This document shows positions 7,804-13,752 of a stretch of 16,898 nt of DNA, piece after piece. The first letter of the stretch is position 1. The number at the start of each line of letters is the position of its first letter. The notes beneath the pieces were generated by a model, which was not told where the DNA came from, did not search any database, and saw only the letters and a program-made list of their open reading frames with translations. Location: assembly GCA_037441725.1 (NCBI GenBank), contig JBBIRT010000069.1:1-16898 (forward strand), given 5' to 3'. The stretch is from JBBIRT01 sp037441725 (GTDB lineage Bacteria > Desulfobacterota > BSN033 > UBA1163). The position numbers were made by a program, and so were the translations under genes.

Positions 7804-8664
7804 TTAGAGATATTTCCCAATGATCAACTCTAAATCCTTTTTTGTTTTTTCGGGGATAAATTTCTTACCTGTGATCAAAGCATATTTTAAGGCATTGGCA
7901 CAGATGCATTCCCTCTTCTCCGGAAGATGTTTGATTGCATGTCGGAGGGCACTCTTAGCAATCTTGGTGCTCTGAGCAAGGATTTTCAAGACATCACCAA
8001 TCGATACCTCTTCAGCCTCTTGATGCCAGCAATCATAGTCAGTGGCAAAGGCAAGGGTGGCATAGCAAATCTCTGCCTCCCTGGCCAGCCTCGCCTCAGG
8101 AAGGTTGGTCATCCCAATAATATCGACCCCCCAGGTCCGGTAGAGGTTTGATTCCGCTCGGGTGGAGAATTGAGGGCCTTCAATACAGAGGTAGGTCCCT
8201 CCCCGATGAACCGTCGCTCCCACCTCTTTTCCTGCCTCAAAAAGAATTTGACTGAGAACTGGACAGACTGGATCTGCAAAACTGATATGGCCCACAATCC
8301 CATCACTGAAAAATGTATTTGGCCGGCCCTTGGTCAAATCAATGAATTGGTTGGGGATCACCATCTCTCCTGGATGGATCGATTCTTTCATCGATCCTAC
8401 AGCACTCACTCCAATGATCCATTGCACCCCCAGCCATTTCATTCCATAGATATTGGCTCTGAAGTTAAGAGACGAAGGAGAGATGCGATGTCCCTTTCCA
8501 TGGCGGGGTAAAAAAGCGACCTTGATTCCCTCCAAACGCCCGACAATAAATGTATCCGAAGGATCTCCAAAGGGTGTCTTGATTGTAACAGTTTGAACCT
8601 CCTCAAGTCCCTCCATTTCATAGAGACCTGATCCACCAATCACCCCAACCATCGGTTCACCCAT
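7804..8664 (-). CDS. mtnP: S-methyl-5'-thioadenosine phosphorylase
   Basis: This enzyme splits methylthioadenosine, a by-product of polyamine and SAM metabolism, with phosphate into adenine and methylthioribose-1-phosphate. The 286-residue protein has phosphate-site motifs GGSGLY (10-15) and PRHGKGH (53-59), the GVSAVGSM loop (85-92), EGPQFSTRAE (162-171) and MTNLPE (185-190). TDYDCW (208-213) carries the two Asp residues that select 6-amino purines in human MTAP, so adenine nucleosides rather than inosine/guanosine are the expected substrates. GGAGGG lies 5 nt before the ATG. Other methionine-salvage genes (mtnA and later) are not present here. Confidence 0.95.
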   Translation of the reverse strand: MGEPMVGVIGGSGLYEMEGLEEVQTVTIKTPFGDPSDTFIVGRLEGIKVAFLPRHGKGHRISPSSLNFRANIYGMKWLGVQWIIGVSAVGSMKESIHPGEMVIPNQFIDLTKGRPNTFFSDGIVGHISFADPVCPVLSQILFEAGKEVGATVHRGGTYLCIEGPQFSTRAESNLYRTWGVDIIGMTNLPEARLAREAEICYATLAFATDYDCWHQEAEEVSIGDVLKILAQSTKIAKSALRHAIKHLPEKRECICANALKYALITGKKFIPEKTKKDLELIIGKYL

Positions 8665-8991
8665 TCTATCCCTCCATTCTAATTTCTTTTCGAGCTTTCT
8701 TTTTAAACGATGTTAACTCCATCGACAAGAAAAATCAATATTCTACTATGATGCCCTCCTCATTCGGGGAATCAGACAGGGATGTCGGAGAAAAGTTCTT
8801 AGCCAAAACCTCAGCTTGCCCCAAGACTACAGAATTCCTTATGCAATGGGAGGCTATGATGGGGTGGATGAAATGATTTGTCTTATAAAATTTTTGGAGA
8901 TATTCGTGCCCAACTCTAATATGTTCCCCACTCCCATGAGGCTTTACATTCTACCTTATTTTCTCCCTGAAGTGAGAGGCGTAAGATCATT
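8665..8991. other. 327-bp gap between rlmN and mtnP, possible decayed coding remnant
   Basis: No intact gene is seen. On the minus strand one frame stays open for about 70 codons (roughly 8955 to 8742), with protein-like content such as GHEYLQKFYKT and VVLGQAEVLAKNF. It stops at TGA, then continues in the same frame for 23 codons, ending in a TAG one base before the mtnP ATG. An overlapping plus-strand frame is also open for about 90 codons (YYDALLIRG to PEVRGVRSF), so openness alone proves nothing. I recognise neither. This may be the tail of a lost gene upstream of mtnP, or non-coding spacer. Confidence 0.2.
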
Positions 8992-10039
8992 TTAAAATTT
9001 CACATGAAGCTGGCCACACGCAGCGGAGATCTCTGTGCCTTTGCTTGCTCGAATGATGGCTGTCAGACCCTCCTTCATTAAGAGCTCTTGAAATTGTTTA
9101 ACCTTTTCATCAGGGGGTCTTTTAAAAGGAATCTCTGGAGCTTCATTGAGAGGGATAAGGTTGATTTTGGAGGGGATGCCTTTTAGTAGTTTTATCAATC
9201 TTTTTGCATCATGCAGAGAATCATTGATTCCATCCAACATCACATATTCAAAGGTAATTCGAGTCCTTGGGCGGATGGGGAGACTTTTACATACCTCTAA
9301 TATTTTTAGCAGCGGGTAACGATGATTAATGGGCATAAGATAACTTCTTGTCTTTTCATCTGAGGCATTCAAGGAGATGGCCAAACGAAAAGAGATCGTC
9401 TCATTTTTCAATTGCTCCAAACCTGCAATCCATCATGCAGTGGAGATTGAGCTAGGGTTTGAAAGGAGACTATTTTCTTGAAGAAAAACAAAATGCCTCA
9501 GGATGGATCATCCACTGAATCGCCTTCATGGTATTGTCATAGTTGGCGAGGGGTTCACCCATCCCCATGAGGACAAGATTGGTGAGAGGCCGATGACTGG
9601 GGATCACCCGTCTCACGGCCAATATCTGATTCAAAATCTCAGAGGCTTTTAAATTTCTTTTCAATCCCATCCTTCCAGTTAAACAAAAACGGCATCCAAA
9701 GGCACACCCCACCTGTGTTGATAGACAGAGGGTGAGGCGATTTTTATCAGGGATCAACACACTTTCAATCCGATGGCCATCCTCAAGTTGAAATAGAAAT
9801 TTTTGAGTTTTGTCCCTTGCCTCCTCGATGTTTAGGAGGTGTAGGGTTGAGAGATAGCTAACTTGATTTAACTCTTGACGAAATTTTTTTGAAAGATTGG
9901 TCATCTCATCAAAGGATTGAATCCCTTTCTGATAAAGCCATTTCATCAGTTGGATACTCCGATAAGATTCCTTCCCATAGGACTTAAGGAGATCAGTGAG
10001 CTCAGCTGGGCTTAAATTCTTAATATCCACTTTTTCCAT
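8992..10039 (-). pseudogene. rlmN: 23S rRNA/tRNA adenine-C2 methyltransferase RlmN, disrupted
   Basis: RlmN is a radical SAM enzyme that methylates C2 of A2503 in 23S rRNA and A37 in some tRNAs. Two frames together cover the family. The first (10039-9470, 189 residues) has the N-terminal domain, the cluster motif C-A-F-G-C-R-F-C, and the GMGEPLANYDN motif. The second (9420-8992 or slightly earlier) has LAISLNASD, LMPINHRYPL, the substrate loop and catalytic Cys in ISAACGQL. At the junction, SSRK is followed at once by TAG. The conserved ISTA motif reappears 25 nt after the Lys codon instead of the expected 6 nt, in another frame. It is then followed by TGA where Gly (GGA) is expected, then W-I-A-G-L-E-Q-L. 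Removing 19 nt gives 1029 nt, a normal 342-residue RlmN. Two lesions argue for a real pseudogene; a local assembly error remains possible. Confidence 0.85.
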
Positions 10040-10207
10040 AGTAAAGAAATTGGGAGATTTTTATCCTCCCTAAGGAATTCAAGATGCTGAAAAGGATTTT
10101 AGAGTGATCCTCGAGCCTCCAGGAATCTTCCCCAGTCACTCAAATTAGTGAATTACTTTTTTATATAGGAGCAATCTTCTTTGAAATTAAAATGTGAATA
10201 TAAGTTT

Positions 10208-10627
10208 TTAATTTCTTAGAATCTCCAGAGAATTAAAAAAATATTTAATTTCAAAGGCAGCTGTTTCAGGGGCATCCGATCCATGGACGATGTTTTGCTC
10301 AATGTTGGTTGCAAATTGCCTCCGTAGCGTGCCCTCCCTTGCCAATTGGGGATCCGTTGCTCCCATCAGCTCCCTTGTTTTTGAAATCGCGGCCTCTCCT
10401 TCGAGGACCATGACCACCGAAGGTCCAGAGGACATGAATGTGACTAAGCTTTCAAAAAAAGATTTGCCTCGATGGACAGCATAAAAACCCTCAGCCTGCG
10501 TTTTATTCATCCAGATCATCTTCAGGCCGATCACCCTTAATCCATTTTCTTCAAAACGTTTTATCACCTCTCCGATTAAATTTTTTCGTACCCCATCAGG
10601 CTTCACAATTGACAATGTTCTTTCCAT
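10208..10627 (-). CDS. ndk: Nucleoside diphosphate kinase
   Basis: Ndk transfers the terminal phosphate of ATP to (d)NDPs through a phosphohistidine. The 139-residue protein begins MERTLSIVKPDGVRKN, the conserved start, so I place the initiator at ATG 10627 rather than eight codons earlier; GAGGAGG lies 5 nt before it. Family motifs: the nucleotide-binding loop L-M-G-A-T-D-P (87-93), GTLRRQF (99-105), and the active-site NIVHGSDAP with His115. It makes NTPs and dNTPs, including the products of the ribonucleotide reductase encoded further along. It is divergent from trxB across a 474-bp gap, and 168 bp of unremarkable AT-rich spacer separate it from rlmN. Confidence 0.97.
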   Translation of the reverse strand: MERTLSIVKPDGVRKNLIGEVIKRFEENGLRVIGLKMIWMNKTQAEGFYAVHRGKSFFESLVTFMSSGPSVVMVLEGEAAISKTRELMGATDPQLAREGTLRRQFATNIEQNIVHGSDAPETAAFEIKYFFNSLEILRN

Positions 10628-10693
10628 GATCCCCTCCTCAACATTATCCATTAAACCAAAATGTATCTTTCATAAATCCAAATTGTCAAGTTT

Positions 10694-10947
10694 TTAAAAG
10701 GAGATCTCTGAAAAAGTATCTTAAGCCATATAGAATGGAGAGGTGTGATGGAAAAACTTTTGAGCAGATCCCTTTAATATTAAAGCACAAATTTCGAAAC
10801 ATGATGAAATGACACTATGTTTAGCAGTGGCAACAGTTACCCATAAATTAAACGCCTGCATTCAAAAGTTTTGGAATAACACCTCTCATTCATTCTTGGA
10901 AGTTTTTCAGAGTTCTTAAAAGGAGACTTCTGGAAAAGGTCTTAAAG
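10694..10947. repeat. Imperfect 32-nt direct repeat bracketing the inverted-repeat element
   Basis: Positions 10694-10725 and 10916-10947 match at 24 of 32 positions without gaps. Both start with the identical 11-mer TTAAAAGGAGA (10694-10704 and 10916-10926). The left copy runs into the left arm of the inverted repeat; the right copy lies just outside the right arm. The 11-mer alone could be a target-site duplication. Similarity beyond it (TCTG, AAAAG, CTTAA) fits better with a second, partial copy of the element end. Confidence 0.5.
10706..10912. mobile_element. MITE-like element with about 60-bp terminal inverted repeats
   Basis: The left arm (10706-10767) and the right arm (10856-10912) are imperfect inverted repeats with three exact blocks in the same order. 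CTCTGAAAAA (10706-10715) pairs with 10903-10912, GAGAGGTGT (10738-10746) with 10879-10887, and AAAACTTTTGA (10753-10763) with 10862-10872. GCAG/CTGC closes the inner ends. The 88-nt centre has no open frame of note but contains a perfect 14-nt palindrome, CTTTAATATTAAAG (10772-10785). At about 207 bp with no coding capacity it fits a miniature inverted-repeat transposable element. As RNA it could also fold into one long hairpin. No transposase is in the window. Confidence 0.6.
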
Positions 10948-11042
10948 AAATAACCCCTCCCTACCTCTTTTTAAATATTTTTTAGAGGTCTTTAAAGAAA
11001 GCTTCAAGATCTTTTGCATAGAAATCTTGATTTAAACTCGGG

Positions 11043-11073
11043 TTGACAAAAATGGTATAATTATCCATATAAA
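11043..11073 (+). promoter_or_regulatory. Probable trxB promoter
   Basis: A perfect TTGACA (11043-11048) precedes an AT-rich stretch with two possible -10 elements. TATAAA (11068-11073) is at 19 nt spacing, and a shifted CATATA/ATATAA is at 17-18 nt. A consensus TATAAT (11056-11061) also occurs but is too close to this -35 to pair with it, and its own -35 would be poor. The trxB Shine-Dalgarno AGGAGG (11091-11096) follows. Confidence 0.5.
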
Positions 11074-11101
11074 AAAATTTCCATAGAGTAAGGAGGGGAG
11101 G

Positions 11102-12037
11102 ATGGAAGGACCCAAGCAAGAGAGTTATGATGTGGTGATCATCGGAGGGGGGCCTGCTGGATTGACTGCAGGATTGTATACTTCAAGGGCAAGATTTCGT
11201 ACACTTCTAATCGAGGGTGCCCTCTTGGGAGGACAGATGACGACCACTGAGATGATTGAGAATTATCCAGGCTTTCCTCAAGGGATCACCGGAGATGAGT
11301 TGAGTCGCCTCATGGATGAACAGGCAAGAAAATTTGGGATGGAAGTGGTGACAGGGGAATTGGTTAAGTTGGATTTCGAGGGTGATATGAAGGTGGTCCA
11401 AACCCACGAGTCGACCTACCGGTGCAGGGCATTGATCATTTGCACCGGAACAGAATATAGGAAATTAGGAGTCCCAGGTGAAAGGGAATTTACAGGAAGA
11501 GGGGTGTCCTATTGTGCAACCTGTGATGGGGCTTTTTTCAAAGATAGCCATATTGTTGTCGTGGGGGGAGGAGATTCTGCACTTACTGAAGCCCTCTTTT
11601 TGACAAAATTTGCAAAGGAGCTGACGATTATCCATAGAAGGGATGCCCTTCGAGGAACAAAAATTTATCAAGAAAGAATCTTTGCCAATCCAAAAATAAA
11701 AATTTTATGGAATTCAATTGTCCATGAGATCAAAGGGGATTCGATCGTACGCTCAATTGTTGTAAAAAATGTAAAATCAGGGGAAACAAGGGAGTTTGAA
11801 ACCGATGGGGTCTTTCTCTTTGTTGGATTGGAGCCAAGGACCCAATTTTTAAAAGGATTGGTTCAGTTGGATGAAGATGGATATATCCTCACCAATGAGG
11901 ATTGTGAAACTTCAGTCAAAGGGATTTTTGCGGCAGGAGATTGTAGAAAGAAAAGATTACGTCAGATTACCACTGCCGTGGGGGATGGGGCCATTGCGGC
12001 GTTTGGTGTTCAAAATTTTTTGGAATCCAAAGGATGA
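11102..12037 (+). CDS. trxB: Thioredoxin reductase (NADPH)
   Basis: TrxB is a cytoplasmic flavoprotein that passes electrons from NADPH to thioredoxin. The 311-residue protein is the normal low-molecular-weight form. It has FAD-binding VIIGGGPAGLTAG (12-24), redox-active CATC (138-141), and NADPH-binding GGGDSA (155-160) with HRR (178-180), the residues associated with NADPH rather than NADH use. The second FAD motif is GIFAAGDCR (274-282). AGGAGG lies 5 nt before the ATG. The stop overlaps the next gene as ATGA. No thioredoxin gene is adjacent. Reduced thioredoxin would be the usual electron donor for the ribonucleotide reductase encoded downstream. Confidence 0.97.
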   Translation: MEGPKQESYDVVIIGGGPAGLTAGLYTSRARFRTLLIEGALLGGQMTTTEMIENYPGFPQGITGDELSRLMDEQARKFGMEVVTGELVKLDFEGDMKVVQTHESTYRCRALIICTGTEYRKLGVPGEREFTGRGVSYCATCDGAFFKDSHIVVVGGGDSALTEALFLTKFAKELTIIHRRDALRGTKIYQERIFANPKIKILWNSIVHEIKGDSIVRSIVVKNVKSGETREFETDGVFLFVGLEPRTQFLKGLVQLDEDGYILTNEDCETSVKGIFAAGDCRKKRLRQITTAVGDGAIAAFGVQNFLESKG

Positions 12038-12408
12038 TCTGGAATAGAAGAAATTTAAAGCCCACCCTGTTAATCTTCCTGGGACTCATCAATTGCTTTG
12101 GGACCATTTTTGGACAGGAAGTTGATCAGGATGGATATCCTGTACCTGATTTAAAAGGACTGACTCCATACTCCATTCAGATCAAAAAGACGGATGGAGT
12201 TGAGAAGATCGTTGAAAAATTCTATACGCCAGAAGGAGGACATATCGCAAGGATAAGCGGAAATGGTAAGATCTTCGCCTATGCGGTGGATCATGACCAA
12301 GAGCCACCCATCGATTACCTCATTATTGATCCGGATGGTTCAGGAAGATTTACCCAAAGATTTAAATCCGAAGATGTCTATCAAATCCCCGAATGGGTTT
12401 TTCAATAA
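12034..12408 (+). CDS. Small exported protein of unknown function
   Basis: I do not recognise this 124-residue protein. Its N-terminus looks like a Sec signal peptide: a basic start (NRRNLK), a hydrophobic core (about residues 11-26, TLLIFLGLINCFGTIF), and a likely cleavage near FGQ-E at 27-29. The Cys at 21 is not in a proper lipobox. The mature part is about 97 residues with two motifs, Y-S-I-Q-I-K-K-T-D-G and Y-L-I-I-D-P-D-G-S-G-R-F, and ends ...IPEWVFQ; it looks like a small beta-rich periplasmic domain. The ATG overlaps the trxB stop (ATGA), so the two are translated together even though TrxB is cytoplasmic and this protein is probably not. Confidence 0.75.
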   Translation: MIWNRRNLKPTLLIFLGLINCFGTIFGQEVDQDGYPVPDLKGLTPYSIQIKKTDGVEKIVEKFYTPEGGHIARISGNGKIFAYAVDHDQEPPIDYLIIDPDGSGRFTQRFKSEDVYQIPEWVFQ

Positions 12409-12434
12409 TTCCAGTTTAGTCCAATCCAAACACC

Positions 12435-12501
12435 AATTTTAGAAAACTCCATCGGAACTTTCATTAAGATCTCATAGCAAAAAAGGGCATTTTCTAAAAT
12501 T
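12435..12501. repeat. 12-bp perfect inverted repeat in the gap after the trxB unit
   Basis: AATTTTAGAAAA (12435-12446) and TTTTCTAAAATT (12490-12501) are exact reverse complements 43 nt apart. Pairing may extend weakly inward (CTCC with GGG). It lies 26 bp past the stop of the exported-protein gene. The loop is long and no T-run follows, so it is not a standard terminator. It may be a short mobile-element remnant or chance in AT-rich DNA. The rest of this 200-bp gap shows nothing else. Confidence 0.4.
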
Positions 12502-12609
12502 CAGCAAAATAATAAATTTATTTATCTTTATAAAATCGGATAGTTACATCATTAAGAATAATTAGGCATCAAAATTGCATAGAATTAATTAAAAAAGGAG
12601 GTGGTTTTT

Positions 12610-12870
12610 GTGACAGATGTAAGACGTTGTAAATTTTATCGAGATACAGATACTATTCATATTGGCGTGGGAATTGGATATTGTGATCTTGATTGTGATC
12701 AAACAACCTGTGAGGGAGATATTGATTTTTGTGAAAAGCCTGATTCTTTGAAGACTTATCTTTTTGAACAGATTAGAAGGGAAGGGGGAGTTAATTGGGA
12801 AAGCAAAAGAAAAAATCATTCCTCTACGAATCTTANNNNNNNNNNTGACATTTTTGACTCCTTAAAGTAG
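12610..12870 (+). CDS. Small cysteine-rich protein, possibly metal-binding (contains assembly gap)
   Basis: I choose GTG 12610 as start because AAGGAGGTG ends 7 nt before it. The visible part opens MTDVRRCKFYRDTDTIHIG and has five cysteines: Cys7, Cys25, Cys29, Cys34 and Cys41. Four of them fall in the 17-residue stretch C-D-L-D-C-D-Q-T-T-C-E-G-D-I-D-F-C, followed by EKPDSLKTYLFEQ. The spacing suggests a zinc or Fe-S site, which is inference. It resembles small conserved hypothetical proteins I associate with deltaproteobacteria, but I cannot give a family name. Ten Ns at 12836-12845 interrupt it at about residue 76, so the last residues and the stop depend on the true gap length. Confidence 0.7.
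   Translation: MTDVRRCKFYRDTDTIHIGVGIGYCDLDCDQTTCEGDIDFCEKPDSLKTYLFEQIRREGGVNWESKRKNHSSTNLXXXXDIFDSLK
12836..12845. other. Assembly gap (10 N)
   Basis: Ten consecutive Ns, the usual placeholder for a scaffold join of unknown length. It falls inside the 3' part of the Cys-rich gene. Adjacency of the left and right halves of the window therefore rests on scaffolding. Confidence 0.99.
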
Positions 12871-12980
12871 GCATTATTCCTTTTAAAACTTAATTTTTCC
12901 CTCCTGAGGATCTATTCTATCTGACCACCCGTTAACCTACATTTTTCTAATCCATTGAGTGTGATAGATTTTGGCATTGG

Positions 12981-13017
12981 GTCAACAGATTGACAAAACC
13001 CTATATTAAAGTTAATT
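12981..13017 (+). promoter_or_regulatory. Candidate promoter and operator of the Rrf2-type regulator gene
   Basis: A dyad GTCAA-CAGA-TTGAC (12981-12994) overlaps a perfect -35 TTGACA (12990-12995). A weak -10, TTAATT, lies 16 nt downstream (13012-13017), and ATG 13047 follows about 30 nt later. Rrf2/IscR proteins commonly repress their own promoter through dyads placed on the -35/-10 region, so this is a candidate autoregulatory site. TATATT (13002-13007) is a better -10 sequence but lacks a good -35. Confidence 0.4.
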
Positions 13018-13046
13018 ATTTAAAAAAGACTTTTTTAGTCCGAATT

Positions 13047-13478
13047 ATGCAAATCACACGAAGCGGAGAATATGGATTAAGAGGTTTGGTCTTTTTAGCA
13101 AGCCAACCTCCAGATAAAATGACTTTGGTCAGTGAGATTTCAAGAGAACAGAACATTCCTGGGACCTTTTTGGCAAAGATTTTCCAACGTCTTACTAAAG
13201 TGGGGGTCTTACGTTCAATTCGTGGGGCAAAAGGAGGTTTTACCCTTGGAAAACCCCCTGATGAGATTACCCTGCGAGAGATTATTGAAGCTCTTGAAGG
13301 CCCCATTGCTTTAAACCGTTGTCTCCTCAAAAAAGGGGAATGTGGAGAAGAGAAGAATTGTCCACTCCATCCTTTCTGGGAAGAGGTGCAACAACGATTT
13401 TTAGATATTTTGGAAAACACTACGATGGAGGATTTACTGAACAGAAGGGTCCGCAATCAAAGGAGGGGGAGGAGGTGA
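13047..13478 (+). CDS. Rrf2 family transcriptional regulator with IscR-type Fe-S ligands
   Basis: I start at ATG 13047 (143 residues) because the family begins M-Q-I-T-R-x-G-E-Y-G; the upstream in-frame extension is promoter DNA. The winged helix covers about residues 1-70, with V-S-E-I-S-R-E-Q-N-I-P (28-38) and the wing RGAKGGFTL (59-67). Cys92, Cys99, Cys105 and His108 match the IscR [2Fe-2S] ligands (Cys92, Cys98, Cys104, His107) apart from one extra residue, so an Fe-S sensor is likely. The nfu gene starts 6 bp after the stop, which supports a role in Fe-S homeostasis. IscR itself is possible, but iscS and iscU are not next to it. Confidence 0.9.
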   Translation: MQITRSGEYGLRGLVFLASQPPDKMTLVSEISREQNIPGTFLAKIFQRLTKVGVLRSIRGAKGGFTLGKPPDEITLREIIEALEGPIALNRCLLKKGECGEEKNCPLHPFWEEVQQRFLDILENTTMEDLLNRRVRNQRRGRR

Positions 13479-13484
13479 AATAAA

Positions 13485-13703
13485 ATGAGAGAAAGTGTGG
13501 AGAAGGCATTAGAGAAGGTCCGACCTGCCCTCCAAGCTGATGGAGGAGACGTCGAATTAATTGATGTGGTAGATGGAGTGGTAAAGGTGAGATTAACAGG
13601 GGCGTGTGGTGGTTGTCCAATGTCACAGATGACGCTCAAGATGGGAGTTGAAAGGATTCTTAAACAACAAGTTCCTGAGATTAAAAGTGTTGAGACAATT
13701 TAG
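13485..13703 (+). CDS. NifU C-terminal domain (Nfu-type) Fe-S scaffold protein
   Basis: This 72-residue protein is a stand-alone Nfu domain, which carries Fe-S clusters to target proteins. It has the standard V-R-P-x-L-x-x-D-G-G-D-V-E (12-24) and the cluster-binding CGGC (41-44) in a G-A-C-G-G-C-P-M-S context. The only cluster ligands are this CxxC, so a cluster would bridge a dimer. GGAGG lies about 9 nt before the ATG and overlaps the end of the Rrf2-type gene, so the two form a transcription unit. Confidence 0.95.
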   Translation: MRESVEKALEKVRPALQADGGDVELIDVVDGVVKVRLTGACGGCPMSQMTLKMGVERILKQQVPEIKSVETI

Positions 13704-13713
13704 TATTAGTTGA

Positions 13714-13737
13714 TGGGGGGCCTTGAGTTGCCCCCCA
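13714..13737 (+). promoter_or_regulatory. G6/C6 hairpin at the nrdJ start
   Basis: TGGGGGG (13714-13720) and CCCCCCA (13731-13737) form a perfect 7-bp, almost all G-C stem with a 10-nt loop, CCTTGAGTTG. It sits between nfu (stop at 13703) and the first nrdJ ATGs (13738, 13741, 13753). No T-tract follows. It could limit translation of nrdJ or read-through from nfu. No other Shine-Dalgarno is evident, so the G-run may itself be part of the start signal. Confidence 0.45.
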
Positions 13738-13752
13738 ATGATGGAACATAGA

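Noticed and set aside
8748..8876. Plus-strand 42-codon open frame starting at two ATGs
   Set aside because: No ribosome binding site, composition unlike a gene, and it overlaps other equally open frames.
9462..9471. AAAGGAGACT in the rlmN insertion also occurs at the trxB-upstream element (10919-10928), suggesting an element footprint
   Set aside because: The same 10-mer occurs inside purM (near 3630) and similar purine-rich strings occur elsewhere, so the match is not informative.
9410..9480. Programmed frameshift or stop recoding in rlmN
   Set aside because: Two different stops plus a 19-nt excess would all need bypass, and no slippery site or selenocysteine context fits. A pseudogene or assembly error is simpler.
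10963..10989. ACCTCT/AGAGGT hairpin in the ndk-trxB gap as a terminator
   Set aside because: Only a 6-bp stem with a 15-nt T/A-rich loop; it does not follow a gene end on either strand.
12990..13046. Longer N-terminus for the Rrf2-type regulator
   Set aside because: The family starts at M-Q-I-T-R-x-G-E-Y; the extension coincides with the TTGACA promoter element.
13487..13752. B12 riboswitch upstream of the cobalamin-dependent nrdJ
   Set aside because: The spacer between nfu and nrdJ is only 34-49 nt, too short for a cobalamin riboswitch, and no B12-box-like sequence is seen.
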